Source: Paenibacillus prosopidis (lineage in GTDB: Bacteria; Bacillota; Bacilli; Paenibacillales; Paenibacillaceae). From it: a DNA stretch of 64,000 bases. The DNA is taken from NCBI RefSeq assembly GCF_003337375.1, contig NZ_QPJD01000007.1, forward strand, positions 124,001 through 188,000, in the 5' to 3' direction. The notes beneath the pieces are model-generated. The model searched no databases and was not told the origin of the DNA. It was given only the letters and a program-made list of their open reading frames with translations. Positions 52,873 through 61,769 of the stretch are shown here, one piece after another; the stretch's first letter is position 1; every line of letters starts with the position of its first letter. A program made the translations under genes and the position numbers.

Positions 52873-53626
52873 AAATGAAATTGTCGCGGTTGTCCGCAAT
52901 GCGGAGAAGGCATCCGCTCTTGCAGATTTAGGCGTGGAATTGCGTCATGGCGATTATAATGACCGAGCGTCGTTGGAAAAAGCTTTTGCCAGAGCATCCA
53001 GGCTGTTATTCATTCCAAGTCCGGACGCCCACGACGAAACGCTTCGAATTCTCCAGCATGCAAATGTCGCAAAGGCAGCAAAGGATGCGAACGCCCGCCA
53101 TATCATCTATTACGGCTATGCGTTTAGAGAGACGTCCCAATTGCCGCTTACTTCCACCCATGTCATTACCGAAAGAATTATTCGCACGACAAATATTCCG
53201 TTCACGTTCCTGCGCAACCCGCTTTATACGGACGTATTCGTTAATCCTCAGAGCGTCGGCGCAGCTGTCCAGTTCGTAGCGCTCGTTGCCAATGCTGGAG
53301 AAGGCGGCGTGCATACGGCCAGCCGTCATGACCTTGCGCTCGCAGGCGCTGCCGTTCTGACAGAGGATGGACACGAACTTGGACAGCTCGCCCAAACGAT
53401 CGCTAACGTCTCCGGCAAAGAGGTTGTGTACAAGTCTATTTCATTTGATGAGCATAAAGCGCTTCTCGTACAAGCCGGACTTCCTGAGGGCGTTGCTGTC
53501 ATGATGTCAGCGATTTACCAAAGCGTAGCCGAAGGCGAAACGTCAAAAACATCGGATGATCTGATAAATCTCATCGGCACGCTGATTCCGCTTGAAGAAG
53601 TGGTGAAGCAGTCTTTGCAAGGCTAA
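52853..53626 (+). pseudogene. NmrA-type NAD(P)-binding oxidoreductase lacking its N-terminus
   Basis: From about 52868 the frame matches NmrA/quinone oxidoreductase (QorB-like) proteins from the second strand onward ([39 protein letters not shown]) to a normal C-terminus. The first 20-25 residues, including the G-x-x-G-x-x-G dinucleotide motif, are missing. A GTG at 52853 inside the HxlR remnant keeps the frame open, with GGAG three bases upstream, so a shortened protein of 257 residues might be made, but it should not bind NAD(P)H. The HxlR gene was most likely its divergent regulator. Confidence 0.75.
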
Positions 53627-53640
53627 AAGATTTCACGACA

Positions 53641-53675
53641 AAGGGGCTTGGTTCCATGAACCAAGCCCCCCTTTA
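53641..53675 (+). terminator. Terminator after the NmrA remnant
   Basis: GGGGCTTGGTTC-CAT-GAACCAAGCCCC followed by CCCTTTATTT. Confidence 0.8.
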
Positions 53676-53691
53676 TTTCAGTTAATTGTCT

Positions 53692-53841
53692 CTAATAGTT
53701 GCTCAGCTTTAATACGTGGTATTCCACTTTTCTTCTGAGCTTAAGTTTAAATTCATGATCTAAGCAATCTTCTAACAATAACATATGGTAATTACGTGAT
53801 AGCTTATGCCAGTTGACCTTGATCGCGGTTAGGATCGACAT
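53692..53841 (-). CDS. Small hypothetical protein (49 residues)
   Basis: MSILTAIKVNWHKLSRN at the start, then LLLEDCLDHEFKLKL; basic, soluble, no membrane segment. GGGAGG lies seven bases before the ATG at 53841. I do not recognise it, though the size and helical, charged character are like small Bacillales proteins. It follows the acyltransferase gene on the same strand with an 83-base gap. Confidence 0.55.
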   Translation of the reverse strand: MSILTAIKVNWHKLSRNYHMLLLEDCLDHEFKLKLRRKVEYHVLKLSNY

Positions 53842-53924
53842 AACGCATCCTCCCAATGTTTGGTGTAGTGGTACCATACACTTCGCATAAGGAGCTCCTT
53901 TTGGGTCGGTGGTCATACAATCCT

Positions 53925-54455
53925 TTAAGCTCTCACCCATCCATCTTCGATGATCAATTCCCGAATAATCTTCGCAGGGCTTCCTCCAACCAATACATTT
54001 TCCGGAACATCTTTATTAACCGTGCTTTTAGCCGCCACCACGGAATTATCGCCTATGGTGACTCCCGGCAAAATGGTGCAATCTGCTCCTATCCAAACAT
54101 TATTCCCGATCACGATTTTTCTGGCGAGATCACTCTGGTCGGCACTGTCCAAGCGGTGGTAATTACTATCAAAAATGCTCGTTCTAGGACCAATCTTCAC
54201 ATTGTCACCAATCACGATTTTATGATTAGCGGCTATCCCCACTCCTGCATTTATGTATACGTTGTCTCCAATTGTCAAATTAGCCCCCTTCGTGCTTGTA
54301 AACTGGACAGCCCAGGGATGTCCTACTACGGAAAGATTTTTGCCGATCTGAATCTCCCCTACTCTATTGACATACACTTTCCCGCGCAGCTTCGGTGCTG
54401 CTTTGCCAAATTTGTAGTACCCGTTAAGCCTGTATACGATGTTTTTCAACCTCAT
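53925..54455 (-). CDS. Left-handed beta-helix acyltransferase
   Basis: A 176-residue hexapeptide-repeat acetyltransferase of the WcaF/maltose O-acetyltransferase group. Repeats such as LTIGDNVYINAGVGI, IVIGDNVKIGPRT and IVIGNNVWIGADCTILPGVTIG wrap the beta-helix; the catalytic His is in FDSNYHRLD. It transfers an acetyl group to a sugar or antibiotic-type acceptor; the substrate is unknown. GGAGG precedes the ATG. It is not next to other polysaccharide genes. Confidence 0.88.
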   Translation of the reverse strand: MRLKNIVYRLNGYYKFGKAAPKLRGKVYVNRVGEIQIGKNLSVVGHPWAVQFTSTKGANLTIGDNVYINAGVGIAANHKIVIGDNVKIGPRTSIFDSNYHRLDSADQSDLARKIVIGNNVWIGADCTILPGVTIGDNSVVAAKSTVNKDVPENVLVGGSPAKIIRELIIEDGWVRA

Positions 54456-54554
54456 ATTGAGCCTCCGCTTCTCTTATAGTATTCTTAATGAATAATCTAT
54501 AAGAGATTTTCTCACATTCTTATTCAAAATGAATAATTAATATTTACTAATAAT

Positions 54555-54968
54555 TTATGCTTCCGGATGCGACTTTCGGCCAATGAACCCTTCATGCCAG
54601 CCATGATAATGGGTAACGCGCTCTTCGCCTTGCTTCCAGCAGATCAGCACGTCCTCCCCATCAAGCACCGCCGGAAAATCAATCAAACCGGGATTGATCA
54701 TCTTCAAAAGCACACCCTTCCGCGCGAAGTTTTCAATTAAGAGATTAACCTCCATTTGCATAAAATCAAGCCGGCTTTCCAGCTCAAAAAAAGGATCCTT
54801 GCCACCCTCTGCGTAATCAGAAAACTGTTCATATTCGACTTTTTTCTTCCGGAGCTCCAGATACTCCTCCTCAAGCTGGCCCGTTAATTGCTGCAGTCTC
54901 AGCAAATCTGCTTGCAGCTGAGGCAGCAGCGCGTTCGCTTCGCTCAGCGTAAAGGTTTTATTTTCCAT
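54555..54968 (-). CDS. DUF2203 protein
   Basis: A 137-residue protein: FTLSEANALLPQLQADLLRL at the N-terminus, a coiled-coil middle and the conserved end DVLICWKQGEERVTHYHGWHEGF. This is the DUF2203 pattern. AAGGAG precedes the ATG. Cytosolic, function unknown. Confidence 0.85.
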   Translation of the reverse strand: MENKTFTLSEANALLPQLQADLLRLQQLTGQLEEEYLELRKKKVEYEQFSDYAEGGKDPFFELESRLDFMQMEVNLLIENFARKGVLLKMINPGLIDFPAVLDGEDVLICWKQGEERVTHYHGWHEGFIGRKSHPEA

Positions 54969-55496
54969 GACAAATCCACTCCTTATCTCTATTTAAGAAT
55001 ACCCTTTTGACTAGATCTTCAATGTAAGGTTTTTTAATTGCTCAAAATTAGGGACACAAGTAGAATCACTGCCGTCGCACTCGTGAAGCTGTGCGTACAA
55101 GAGTAACTTCGTGAAAGAAGCCATGTGGAGCTTCTTTGTATAGGCGATGCCCATTGCTCAAATGCAGTTTCGTGTAATCTTATCCATGGGATTGTCCTTT
55201 ATTTTGGATTTGGATGGATTACTGCCTCCAATCCATTATAAAGGATTTTTTTATGGAAAAGACAGATAGAGCTCACAGTACCTTTCTTCTGAACACCGTC
55301 AATTACAAGACCATTTAGCCATCGTTCCATCTTATTCAAAGCTCGCTTATCTCTCGGATAATGCAGTAATAGAACCTTTTTTTTAATATATGAAGAAAGA
55401 AGAACTGAATCGTAAAAATTTTCTGGCAGTCTTCCTAAAGAAACATTCCTTTTTTCTGTCTACTTTATTGGCATTTATCCAAATATAGGAAATACT
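54969..55496. other. Long intergenic region without a supported gene
   Basis: A+T-rich. A hairpin GAAAGAAGC...GCTTCTTT occurs at about 55115-55140. A 32-codon frame at 55389 (MKKEELNRKNFLAVFLK...) lacks a ribosome binding site. Nothing else is recognised; this may be decayed coding DNA. Confidence 0.5.
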
Positions 55497-55531
55497 AAAA
55501 AAGAGGCACTTCCATCGCTTGGAAGCACCCC
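55497..55531 (-). terminator. Terminator downstream of the fructotransferase-like gene
   Basis: On the minus strand GGTGCTTCC-N7-GGAAGTGCC followed by TCTTTTTTAG, about 85 bases after the stop codon. Confidence 0.8.
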
Positions 55532-55612
55532 AAAAATTAAATGACAAGTGTCCGACTTGCAATTGAAACTTTGGAACAAAAACTACCACAAAAACATAGT
55601 TGAATATATTAT

Positions 55613-56956
55613 TTATGCTCCTGGCGTTGGAGTGGCTCTGAATACATTTACAGTCTTGTCCATAACAACCTGTACATCACTTCCCGAATCAAGAATCGTA
55701 TTTTGAAGCGATTCTTTTTCTACCAATACTGTTGTTACGGTAAGCGGCTCTGCTGCTTCGGTAGTCAACAAAGCGTCTACTTGCGCAGAGAAACAAGAAT
55801 CACTTATCTTGGCATGAACCTCCGTGGCAACAACATGATTATTAGAAATATAATTTCCATTACCCGAAACAATACGTATGATTACAGGTGTTGCACCTAC
55901 CGGCTTGATGTTCTGAGTATTAATTCCTTCAGAAAAGTGATTAGCAATTACAGAATTATTATTGCCACTGATATAGAGGAGACCATACAAATCATCTAAA
56001 CCATTGTCTATTCCCAGAAAAGGAGTCCAAGGTTCATGGTCACGTAAAAAGTGATTTGAAGAAACCAAGTTTTCCGAACAATTTTCCCTGAATACCACCA
56101 TTCCTGGATAAAATGAATGAAGTCTATTATTTGTGATACTGGAACGTGTCACACCATCAAAATAGATACTGCTCGCACCTCGTGGAAAAACATTATTCGC
56201 TGTAATCAAAAGTCCACCAAAATTTTGAGCGTAAATTGAATATCCTTTAAAACCGGCTCCTATCAAGTTATCGGTTATTTTTGAAGCCTGTCCCCACCCT
56301 CGTAGTTCTATACAGTTACCACATTCAGCTATGAAATTATCATGTATAGTCAGTGCATCTGCATGATAAATAGTAATTCCATGCTCTAAATACACAAACC
56401 CCATGCCTGTAATCCGAAATGAGTCACAAGCACTTGCAACATAAATACCCGTTTTCCCGTTAGTGTATGTGTTTTCCGGATTTGTTTCTCCTGAACCATC
56501 TTCAATAAAATGCAATCCATCAATACAAAAGTCAGAAAACTCTACCGAACTTATTCGGGGATTTCCACTTCGTTCAACATAAAATGCAGCTCCTTTATAT
56601 TCCTCGTCATTTACTGCTAGGGGAATATCTACGAGTATGCGACTTCCTCCCGGCCACAATTCATGCAAGTCCGCCCATTCATTCTCAGAAGTATTAAAAC
56701 GAATACTCGAAGATGTAAACCCGTGTCCAGAACCCATAATTTTAAGATAACTGATGTCTATAACTACTTGACTGCCAAGATGATAATCTCCCGGTGGAAT
56801 ATAGATAACCGCACCCGGCTTTCCGCCTTTATTCACATCAGTGTCCGTTTGCCTACTTTTAATATCTGCTATAATGCTATTGATTACCTCGCCAATATCC
56901 TCATACGGATTACCGACAGGCCACTCTGTTACGTCGTAATAATTTTTACTAGCCAT
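55613..56956 (-). CDS. Inulin fructotransferase-like beta-helix enzyme (DFA-forming type)
   Basis: A 447-residue right-handed parallel beta-helix protein. Its N-terminus (YYDVTEW..GEVINSIIADIK), PGAVIYIPPGDYHL, LKIMGSGHGF, GMGFVYLEHGI, NFIAECGNCIEL and GATPVIIRIVSGNGNYIS match, from memory, inulin fructotransferases (EC 4.2.2.17/18) that cut fructose disaccharides from inulin as cyclic difructose dianhydride I or III. AGGAG precedes the ATG. There is no signal peptide, whereas known enzymes act outside the cell. A GH32 remnant and a sugar ABC importer lie directly upstream on the same strand. A different difructose-related reaction is possible. Confidence 0.8.
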   Translation of the reverse strand: MASKNYYDVTEWPVGNPYEDIGEVINSIIADIKSRQTDTDVNKGGKPGAVIYIPPGDYHLGSQVVIDISYLKIMGSGHGFTSSSIRFNTSENEWADLHELWPGGSRILVDIPLAVNDEEYKGAAFYVERSGNPRISSVEFSDFCIDGLHFIEDGSGETNPENTYTNGKTGIYVASACDSFRITGMGFVYLEHGITIYHADALTIHDNFIAECGNCIELRGWGQASKITDNLIGAGFKGYSIYAQNFGGLLITANNVFPRGASSIYFDGVTRSSITNNRLHSFYPGMVVFRENCSENLVSSNHFLRDHEPWTPFLGIDNGLDDLYGLLYISGNNNSVIANHFSEGINTQNIKPVGATPVIIRIVSGNGNYISNNHVVATEVHAKISDSCFSAQVDALLTTEAAEPLTVTTVLVEKESLQNTILDSGSDVQVVMDKTVNVFRATPTPGA

Positions 56957-56989
56957 AAATAAATTCTCCTATCAATTTAGTGTGTTTGT

Positions 56990-57139
56990 TCATAAACACA
57001 ATTTCCAGATATCGATTGAAATCAGATTGGCCTGATCCCCAGTTGCAAATACATCCATGTTTATGCTTGCTGGATCCGGATAGATATTATTGGTTACTGC
57101 CGTACGGTAATCGTCCGTATATACCTCTATAACGGCGAA
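56990..57139 (-). pseudogene. Remnant of a GH32 fructan hydrolase (C-terminus only)
   Basis: Fifty codons on the minus strand read TFEKFAVIEVYTDDYR at the 5' side, then TNNIYPDPASINMDVFA and a terminal IDIWKL before a TGA. This is the last part of the C-terminal beta-sandwich of GH32 enzymes (levanase, inulinase, beta-fructosidase). A TAA about five codons farther upstream and lack of the rest show that the gene is broken. It lies between the ABC permease and the fructotransferase-like gene, supporting a fructan locus. Confidence 0.65.
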
Positions 57140-57271
57140 TTTCTCAAAAGTGATTCCATCTTACTGGTTGCCAGACACTGGGATTGAATGACTTCAACAT
57201 CATACATAGAGTTCGCCTGCTTATTTCCATGCGGCTTCATTAACGAAAGAGATAGGAAGCCGGCATTTCAC

Positions 57272-58114
57272 TCATTCCTTTACTGCTCCCATCGTCATGC
57301 CGCTTACAATATACTTTTGAATCATGATGGAGAATATCATTACCGGTAAACTGAAACAGACAGCCGCGGCCGTCATGGGCCCTAAATCAAGATTATACGC
57401 GCCCAAAAATTCGGAAAGACCGACAGGCATCGTTTTAGCAGATGTACTGGTCATCATCAATGCCATCAAAAAATCATTCCACGAAAGCATATAACAAAAG
57501 ATGGAGGTTGTTGCCAAGCCGGGCAGGGAAATGGGCAGAATGATCTTTATAAACGCACCTAGCCTGCTGCAGCCATCCACACGTGCAGATTCATCCAGCT
57601 CTTTTGGCAATCCATCAAAAAATCCAATCATCATCCAAATCACGAATGGAATATTAATGCTTGTATACACAAGGATTAACGCGAATTTCGTATCGTATAG
57701 GCCCAACTGGTTTATTATTCCGTACATCGGAACCGCCACGCTGATTAAAGGCACCATCCGGACGCCGAGGGTCAGCAATAAAAACATATTACCCAAACGG
57801 GAGGAAAACCGGGACAGGCCGTATGCGGCGAGCGATCCGAGAAATACACTTATAACGGTACTGGAAATTGCGGTAAAAAAGCTGTTGCCAAAATATTTTG
57901 CAATCGGAAGTAAATCAAACATCGTCCGGTAATTTTCCAAAGTGAATACGGTAGGAATTAAGGTCGGGGTAGATGAAATAACTTCAGCTGATTCTTTCAG
58001 GGAAGTCATGATTAAATAAACGTAAGGAAATAAGAAGGCAAGCACAAACAATCCCGTTAAAAGCAGGATTACCATGGAGCTTACCGTTAATCTTTGTTTG
58101 GTGAACGTAGTCAT
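57272..58114 (-). CDS. Sugar ABC transporter permease (MalG type)
   Basis: A 280-residue subunit with six membrane segments. The EAA loop is ELDESARVDGCSRLGAFIKIILP. Partner of the next-upstream permease (16-base gap) and of the binding protein. GGGGG lies before the ATG. The operon lacks its own ATPase gene; such carbohydrate importers usually share an MsmX-type ATPase. Confidence 0.92.
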   Translation of the reverse strand: MTTFTKQRLTVSSMVILLLTGLFVLAFLFPYVYLIMTSLKESAEVISSTPTLIPTVFTLENYRTMFDLLPIAKYFGNSFFTAISSTVISVFLGSLAAYGLSRFSSRLGNMFLLLTLGVRMVPLISVAVPMYGIINQLGLYDTKFALILVYTSINIPFVIWMMIGFFDGLPKELDESARVDGCSRLGAFIKIILPISLPGLATTSIFCYMLSWNDFLMALMMTSTSAKTMPVGLSEFLGAYNLDLGPMTAAAVCFSLPVMIFSIMIQKYIVSGMTMGAVKE

Positions 58115-58130
58115 TTGATAACCCCCTGTG

Positions 58131-59009
58131 TCATACTGCTTTCTTGTTCGGATTCCATAACCGCATCATGAAAAAACCGCAAATCGACATTAACGCGACC
58201 ATAAATAATATGGCAAGCGCACTGGAATATCCAACCTGATTATAACGAGCCATCGTGTTATAGATCATCGTGCTCAGAAGGGAAGAGGAGAAGTTAGGGC
58301 CGCCTTGGGTCAACACCCAAATGATATCAAACGAGCGTGCCGCATCAATCATTCTTATCAGGACGGCGACGACGATAACCGGACGAAGACATGGCAGTGT
58401 AATGCGCCAGAAACATTGGCTCTTATTCGCTCCGTCAATGTGCGCTGCTTCGTACAGACTTTCGGGTATGCCTTGTATGCCTGCCAGCAGGATCAGCATC
58501 ATAAACGGCGTAGTCAGCCAGATATCTGCTATCATGCAGGACAGAAGCGCAAATCTTTCGTCTGACAACCACAAGATGCTCTGCGGGCTATCAATGATAC
58601 CCATCTTGAAAAGAAAGGAATTAAGAATTCCGAATTGATCGTTGAGCATAAACTTCCAAATTAAGCCGCAAACAAGCGGTGCGATCATAAGCGGACTTAA
58701 AAATAACGTACGCGCAAAATGACTGCCTTTGAAACCCGTGCTTAACAGCAGCGCCAGAATTAATCCGAGCACGAGCTCGATCGACACCGCTCCAATTACA
58801 AAAACGATAATATTGTAAAGGGAGTGGTAGAAACGGGCCGAGGTTAAAGCAGTGACGTAATTTTCGGCGCCGACAAATTGTGTACCGGTTTTGGAATCGA
58901 ACAGACTGTCTCTTGCCAGAAGAAACATGGGATAAACGAAAAATAGAATCATGAAAACAGCAGCCGGTGAAAAGAATAACAGGGCTGTTCTCCGATCACT
59001 CTTGTTCAT
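58131..59009 (-). CDS. Sugar ABC transporter permease (MalF type)
   Basis: A 292-residue subunit with six membrane segments and the EAA loop ESLYEAAHIDGANKSQCFWRITLPCL. I chose the ATG at 59009 because AAAGGA lies nine bases upstream; an ATG six codons before it has no ribosome binding site. Pairs with the MalG-type subunit downstream. Confidence 0.92.
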   Translation of the reverse strand: MNKSDRRTALLFFSPAAVFMILFFVYPMFLLARDSLFDSKTGTQFVGAENYVTALTSARFYHSLYNIIVFVIGAVSIELVLGLILALLLSTGFKGSHFARTLFLSPLMIAPLVCGLIWKFMLNDQFGILNSFLFKMGIIDSPQSILWLSDERFALLSCMIADIWLTTPFMMLILLAGIQGIPESLYEAAHIDGANKSQCFWRITLPCLRPVIVVAVLIRMIDAARSFDIIWVLTQGGPNFSSSLLSTMIYNTMARYNQVGYSSALAILFMVALMSICGFFMMRLWNPNKKAV

Positions 59010-59084
59010 GGAGTCACATCCTTTCATTTCGATTAAAGAAAGCGGAGGATAGGTGAGCCCCTCCTCCGCTCAAAACATTCATTT

Positions 59085-60449
59085 TTATTGACCTTGAATT
59101 TCGTTAATGATCTCAGCTGCTTCATCCAGTGCTTCTTGCGGCGTCTTTTTGCCCGACAAAGCTGCTTGAACAGCAGGAATCAGCGCTTCGCTTTCAATCT
59201 CGTTCCAGTGCTCAAGTACTGGGCGGTTCTTTGTTTGCTTAGCTGCCAAAGTCTCGCCAAGCGAAAGCAGATGAGCGTACTCAGGCTTCTGTCCGCTAGT
59301 TTCAAGGATAGATTTACGAGCGGCTACACCAATTGCAGCCAAGTATTGGTCATTGCGATCGTAAAGGAATTTAATGTACTCTTTAGCGATGTCTTTCTGC
59401 TTGGAGGAGGCTGGGATGACTTGATACCATGGACCAGGTACAACACCAACTCCGGCTTCTCCGCCGATCATCGGCGCAGCTGCTACTTTTCCTGCTACTT
59501 TCGATTTGGCAGGATCATTAGACGGGACGAAGAAATGTCCCCATTCCAGCATCATTGCCATCTTGCCATTCCAGAACAGCTCGGCAATTTCGTCAGAAGC
59601 CATATTCAAAGCGCCTTCAGGTGCCGATTTGTCTTCTCTCAAAACCTTCGTGATGAAATCCAAAGCATCTACGTACGGTTTTGTATTTACATTTGCTTTA
59701 CCGTCTTCACCGACTACGAGTTGATCAGCTCCGGCTTGCAACGCATGATCAAGCCAGCTCGCAACGGAATCTCCGTTATTTTTACCTAATACACCTGTAC
59801 CGTACATATCCATCTCGCCATTGTTGTCCGTGTCGCGTGTGAAGAATTTCGCTGCGTCGCGATACTCCTGCCAGGTGGTAGGCACCTTCAGTTCATAACC
59901 GTATTCCTTTTGGAAAGCTTCTTTTTCTTTCGCATCTTCAAAAAGGTCTTTTCGGTATAGCATAGTTTTGGAGTTGGTCCAAACCGGCATGCCAAGAATT
60001 TTGTCGTCTACTTTTCCGCCATTAATCAAGTTAGGATATAAGTCGTTCTTTACCTCGTCAGTAAACAGGTCGTCCATTGGCTCTAAACCACTCGCTAATG
60101 CAGGAAACCACAGAATGTCGATTATCGCGGCGTCGTAAGAACCCGTTTTTGCTTTCAATTCCGCGTTGAGCTTGTCAAAAACGCCGATGTAAGGAACTGC
60201 CTCTATCTTTACTTCGTACCCAGTCTCAGTCTTGAATTCTTCCGCTGTTGCTGTGGCCACTTTAAAAGCGGGGCTTCCACCTTCCACGAGCACAGTAAGG
60301 GACTTGTCCTTTTGCTTATCCGCAGAGCCTTCTTTGTTTCCTGCCGTATTGCTTACTTTTTCATTTCCGCCTGTACATCCCGACAATACTGCTATTATCA
60401 GCATCATGATAACTAAAGCAACCAAACCCATTTTTTTCTGATAAGCCAT
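59085..60449 (-). CDS. Sugar-binding lipoprotein of ABC importer
   Basis: A 454-residue extracellular binding protein (solute-binding family 1). Lipobox LSGC with Cys25 after a hydrophobic signal; the Asp/Lys/Ser-rich linker follows, then SLTVLVEGGSPAFKVATATA and the typical YDAAIIDILWFPALASG and GPWYQVIPASSKQKDIAKEY segments. The ATG at 60449 follows AAGGGG at nine bases; earlier in-frame starts would bury the signal. It begins the operon that continues into two permeases and, past a GH32 remnant, the fructotransferase-like gene. Confidence 0.93.
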   Translation of the reverse strand: MAYQKKMGLVALVIMMLIIAVLSGCTGGNEKVSNTAGNKEGSADKQKDKSLTVLVEGGSPAFKVATATAEEFKTETGYEVKIEAVPYIGVFDKLNAELKAKTGSYDAAIIDILWFPALASGLEPMDDLFTDEVKNDLYPNLINGGKVDDKILGMPVWTNSKTMLYRKDLFEDAKEKEAFQKEYGYELKVPTTWQEYRDAAKFFTRDTDNNGEMDMYGTGVLGKNNGDSVASWLDHALQAGADQLVVGEDGKANVNTKPYVDALDFITKVLREDKSAPEGALNMASDEIAELFWNGKMAMMLEWGHFFVPSNDPAKSKVAGKVAAAPMIGGEAGVGVVPGPWYQVIPASSKQKDIAKEYIKFLYDRNDQYLAAIGVAARKSILETSGQKPEYAHLLSLGETLAAKQTKNRPVLEHWNEIESEALIPAVQAALSGKKTPQEALDEAAEIINEIQGQ

Positions 60450-60631
60450 ACCTAACATCCCCTTTATATTTTGTTTTATCGATCCCACAACCCATGTTCC
60501 GGCCATCTTCGAGGCAATCAGTTGTCGATATTCAGCACACAGTTTTTTCCTCCTATAAACTTTATGCCTTTCCCATCATCTGCTTATACAATACAAATAA
60601 GTTGTTCTATATTGTTAAAGTATTGATGATG

Positions 60632-60646
60632 TTGGAAGCGCTTAAC
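60632..60646. promoter_or_regulatory. Possible cre (CcpA) site
   Basis: TTGGAAGCGCTTAAC resembles the catabolite-responsive consensus TGNAANCGNWNNCA, with mismatches at the 3' side. It lies between the sugar ABC operon and the divergent AraC gene, where carbon catabolite control would be expected. Confidence 0.35.
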
Positions 60647-60763
60647 GGTAGCGATTTCCACGAGTTCATTGTATATTAATATAAGTTAAAAGTCCTTGGC
60701 TATAATTTTTCAATACTTATCATATATTGCTTTTTATTTATTTTTCTCTCGGAGGTGACCCGA

Positions 60764-61633
60764 ATGTTGTTTCAAAAGCTTTCTCCATATATTCGTGTGG
60801 CAATGGACAGTACAGTTCCGTCACAATGGCACTTGCAAGAACGAGTTCTATTTGATTACGAGCTTCTTTATGTAAAAGAAGGAAGGGTAAAAGTAACCAT
60901 CGAAAATCAAACTTATGAAGGAGAACCTGGGGATTTATTTCTATTTCGACCGAAACAACCGCACTCCATTATGAAAATAGGTACCGGAAGGTTGCGGCAA
61001 CCACATTTGCATTTTGATTTGATATTTAAGGAAGACAGTCCTGATGTGAAAATTTCTTTTAAACCGTTGGAGGAGATTTCTGAGGAGGAAATGATGTGGT
61101 TCCGCGAAGACGTCTTGGATAGTAATTCGCTTAAGATTGCGAGCCACCTGAGGCTTCGAAATCCTATTATTATCGAGAATATGCTATTTGAAATTATTAA
61201 TGAATTCCAAATGAAGCTGCCTTATTACGAGACCAATGTGAAGGGTATGTTCATTCAACTGTTTATCCATCTCCTTCGCGAGAATTATTGGAACCAGAAT
61301 CCTCATCTGGTTACCAACATGGATGAATTGGTTAAAATTCGCAACTACCTGAAACATCATATCGATCAAAAGGTGACAGTGGACGAGCTCGTTCACATCT
61401 CAGGAATAAGCAAGTTTTATTTAATTCATTTGTTTAAAAAAACATTCGGTATGAGTCCGATACAATATCACCAGATGTTACGAATTGAAAAAGCGAAAGA
61501 GATAATTCAGTTCACTACGGACTCTTTGACTGTAATTGCCGAAAAATTTGGATACTCCGATATTCAGTCATTCAGCAAAGCTTTTAAGAAAATAGACGGT
61601 GTCAAACCATCTTTCTACCGCAAAAATAAATAA
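60764..61633 (+). CDS. AraC-family regulator of the sugar ABC operon
   Basis: A 289-residue regulator: cupin sensor domain (ELLYVKEGRVKVTI, GDLFLFRPKQPHSI) and a C-terminal AraC helix-turn-helix pair (VDELVHISGISKFYLIHLF, IAEKFGYSDIQSFSKAFKK). The ATG at 60764 follows GGAGG at eight bases; a GTG three codons earlier overlaps that site. Divergent from the ABC-fructotransferase operon, so probably its activator. Confidence 0.9.
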   Translation: MLFQKLSPYIRVAMDSTVPSQWHLQERVLFDYELLYVKEGRVKVTIENQTYEGEPGDLFLFRPKQPHSIMKIGTGRLRQPHLHFDLIFKEDSPDVKISFKPLEEISEEEMMWFREDVLDSNSLKIASHLRLRNPIIIENMLFEIINEFQMKLPYYETNVKGMFIQLFIHLLRENYWNQNPHLVTNMDELVKIRNYLKHHIDQKVTVDELVHISGISKFYLIHLFKKTFGMSPIQYHQMLRIEKAKEIIQFTTDSLTVIAEKFGYSDIQSFSKAFKKIDGVKPSFYRKNK

Positions 61634-61707
61634 AAAAAACGTCAGGGAATTTCAACCTGACGGATTATCGATTAATTTAACTTAATCTTGTCGTAACGTG
61701 GATACAA

Positions 61708-61757
61708 AGAAATCCCGGAATAGACCGCCTGCAGCGGTCTCTCCCGGGATTTTTACT
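61708..61757. terminator. Bidirectional terminator between the AraC and CPBP genes
   Basis: AAATCCCGG...GACCGC-N5-GCGGTC...CCGGGATTTTTA. A smaller hairpin CGTCAGG-N9-CCTGACG occurs just before at 61640-61662. Confidence 0.85.
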
Positions 61758-61769
61758 GGTCAGTAACAT

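Noticed and set aside
55389..55487. 32-codon frame MKKEELNRKNFLAVFLK...
   Set aside because: No ribosome binding site and no family; it could be gene debris, but there is not enough to call it.
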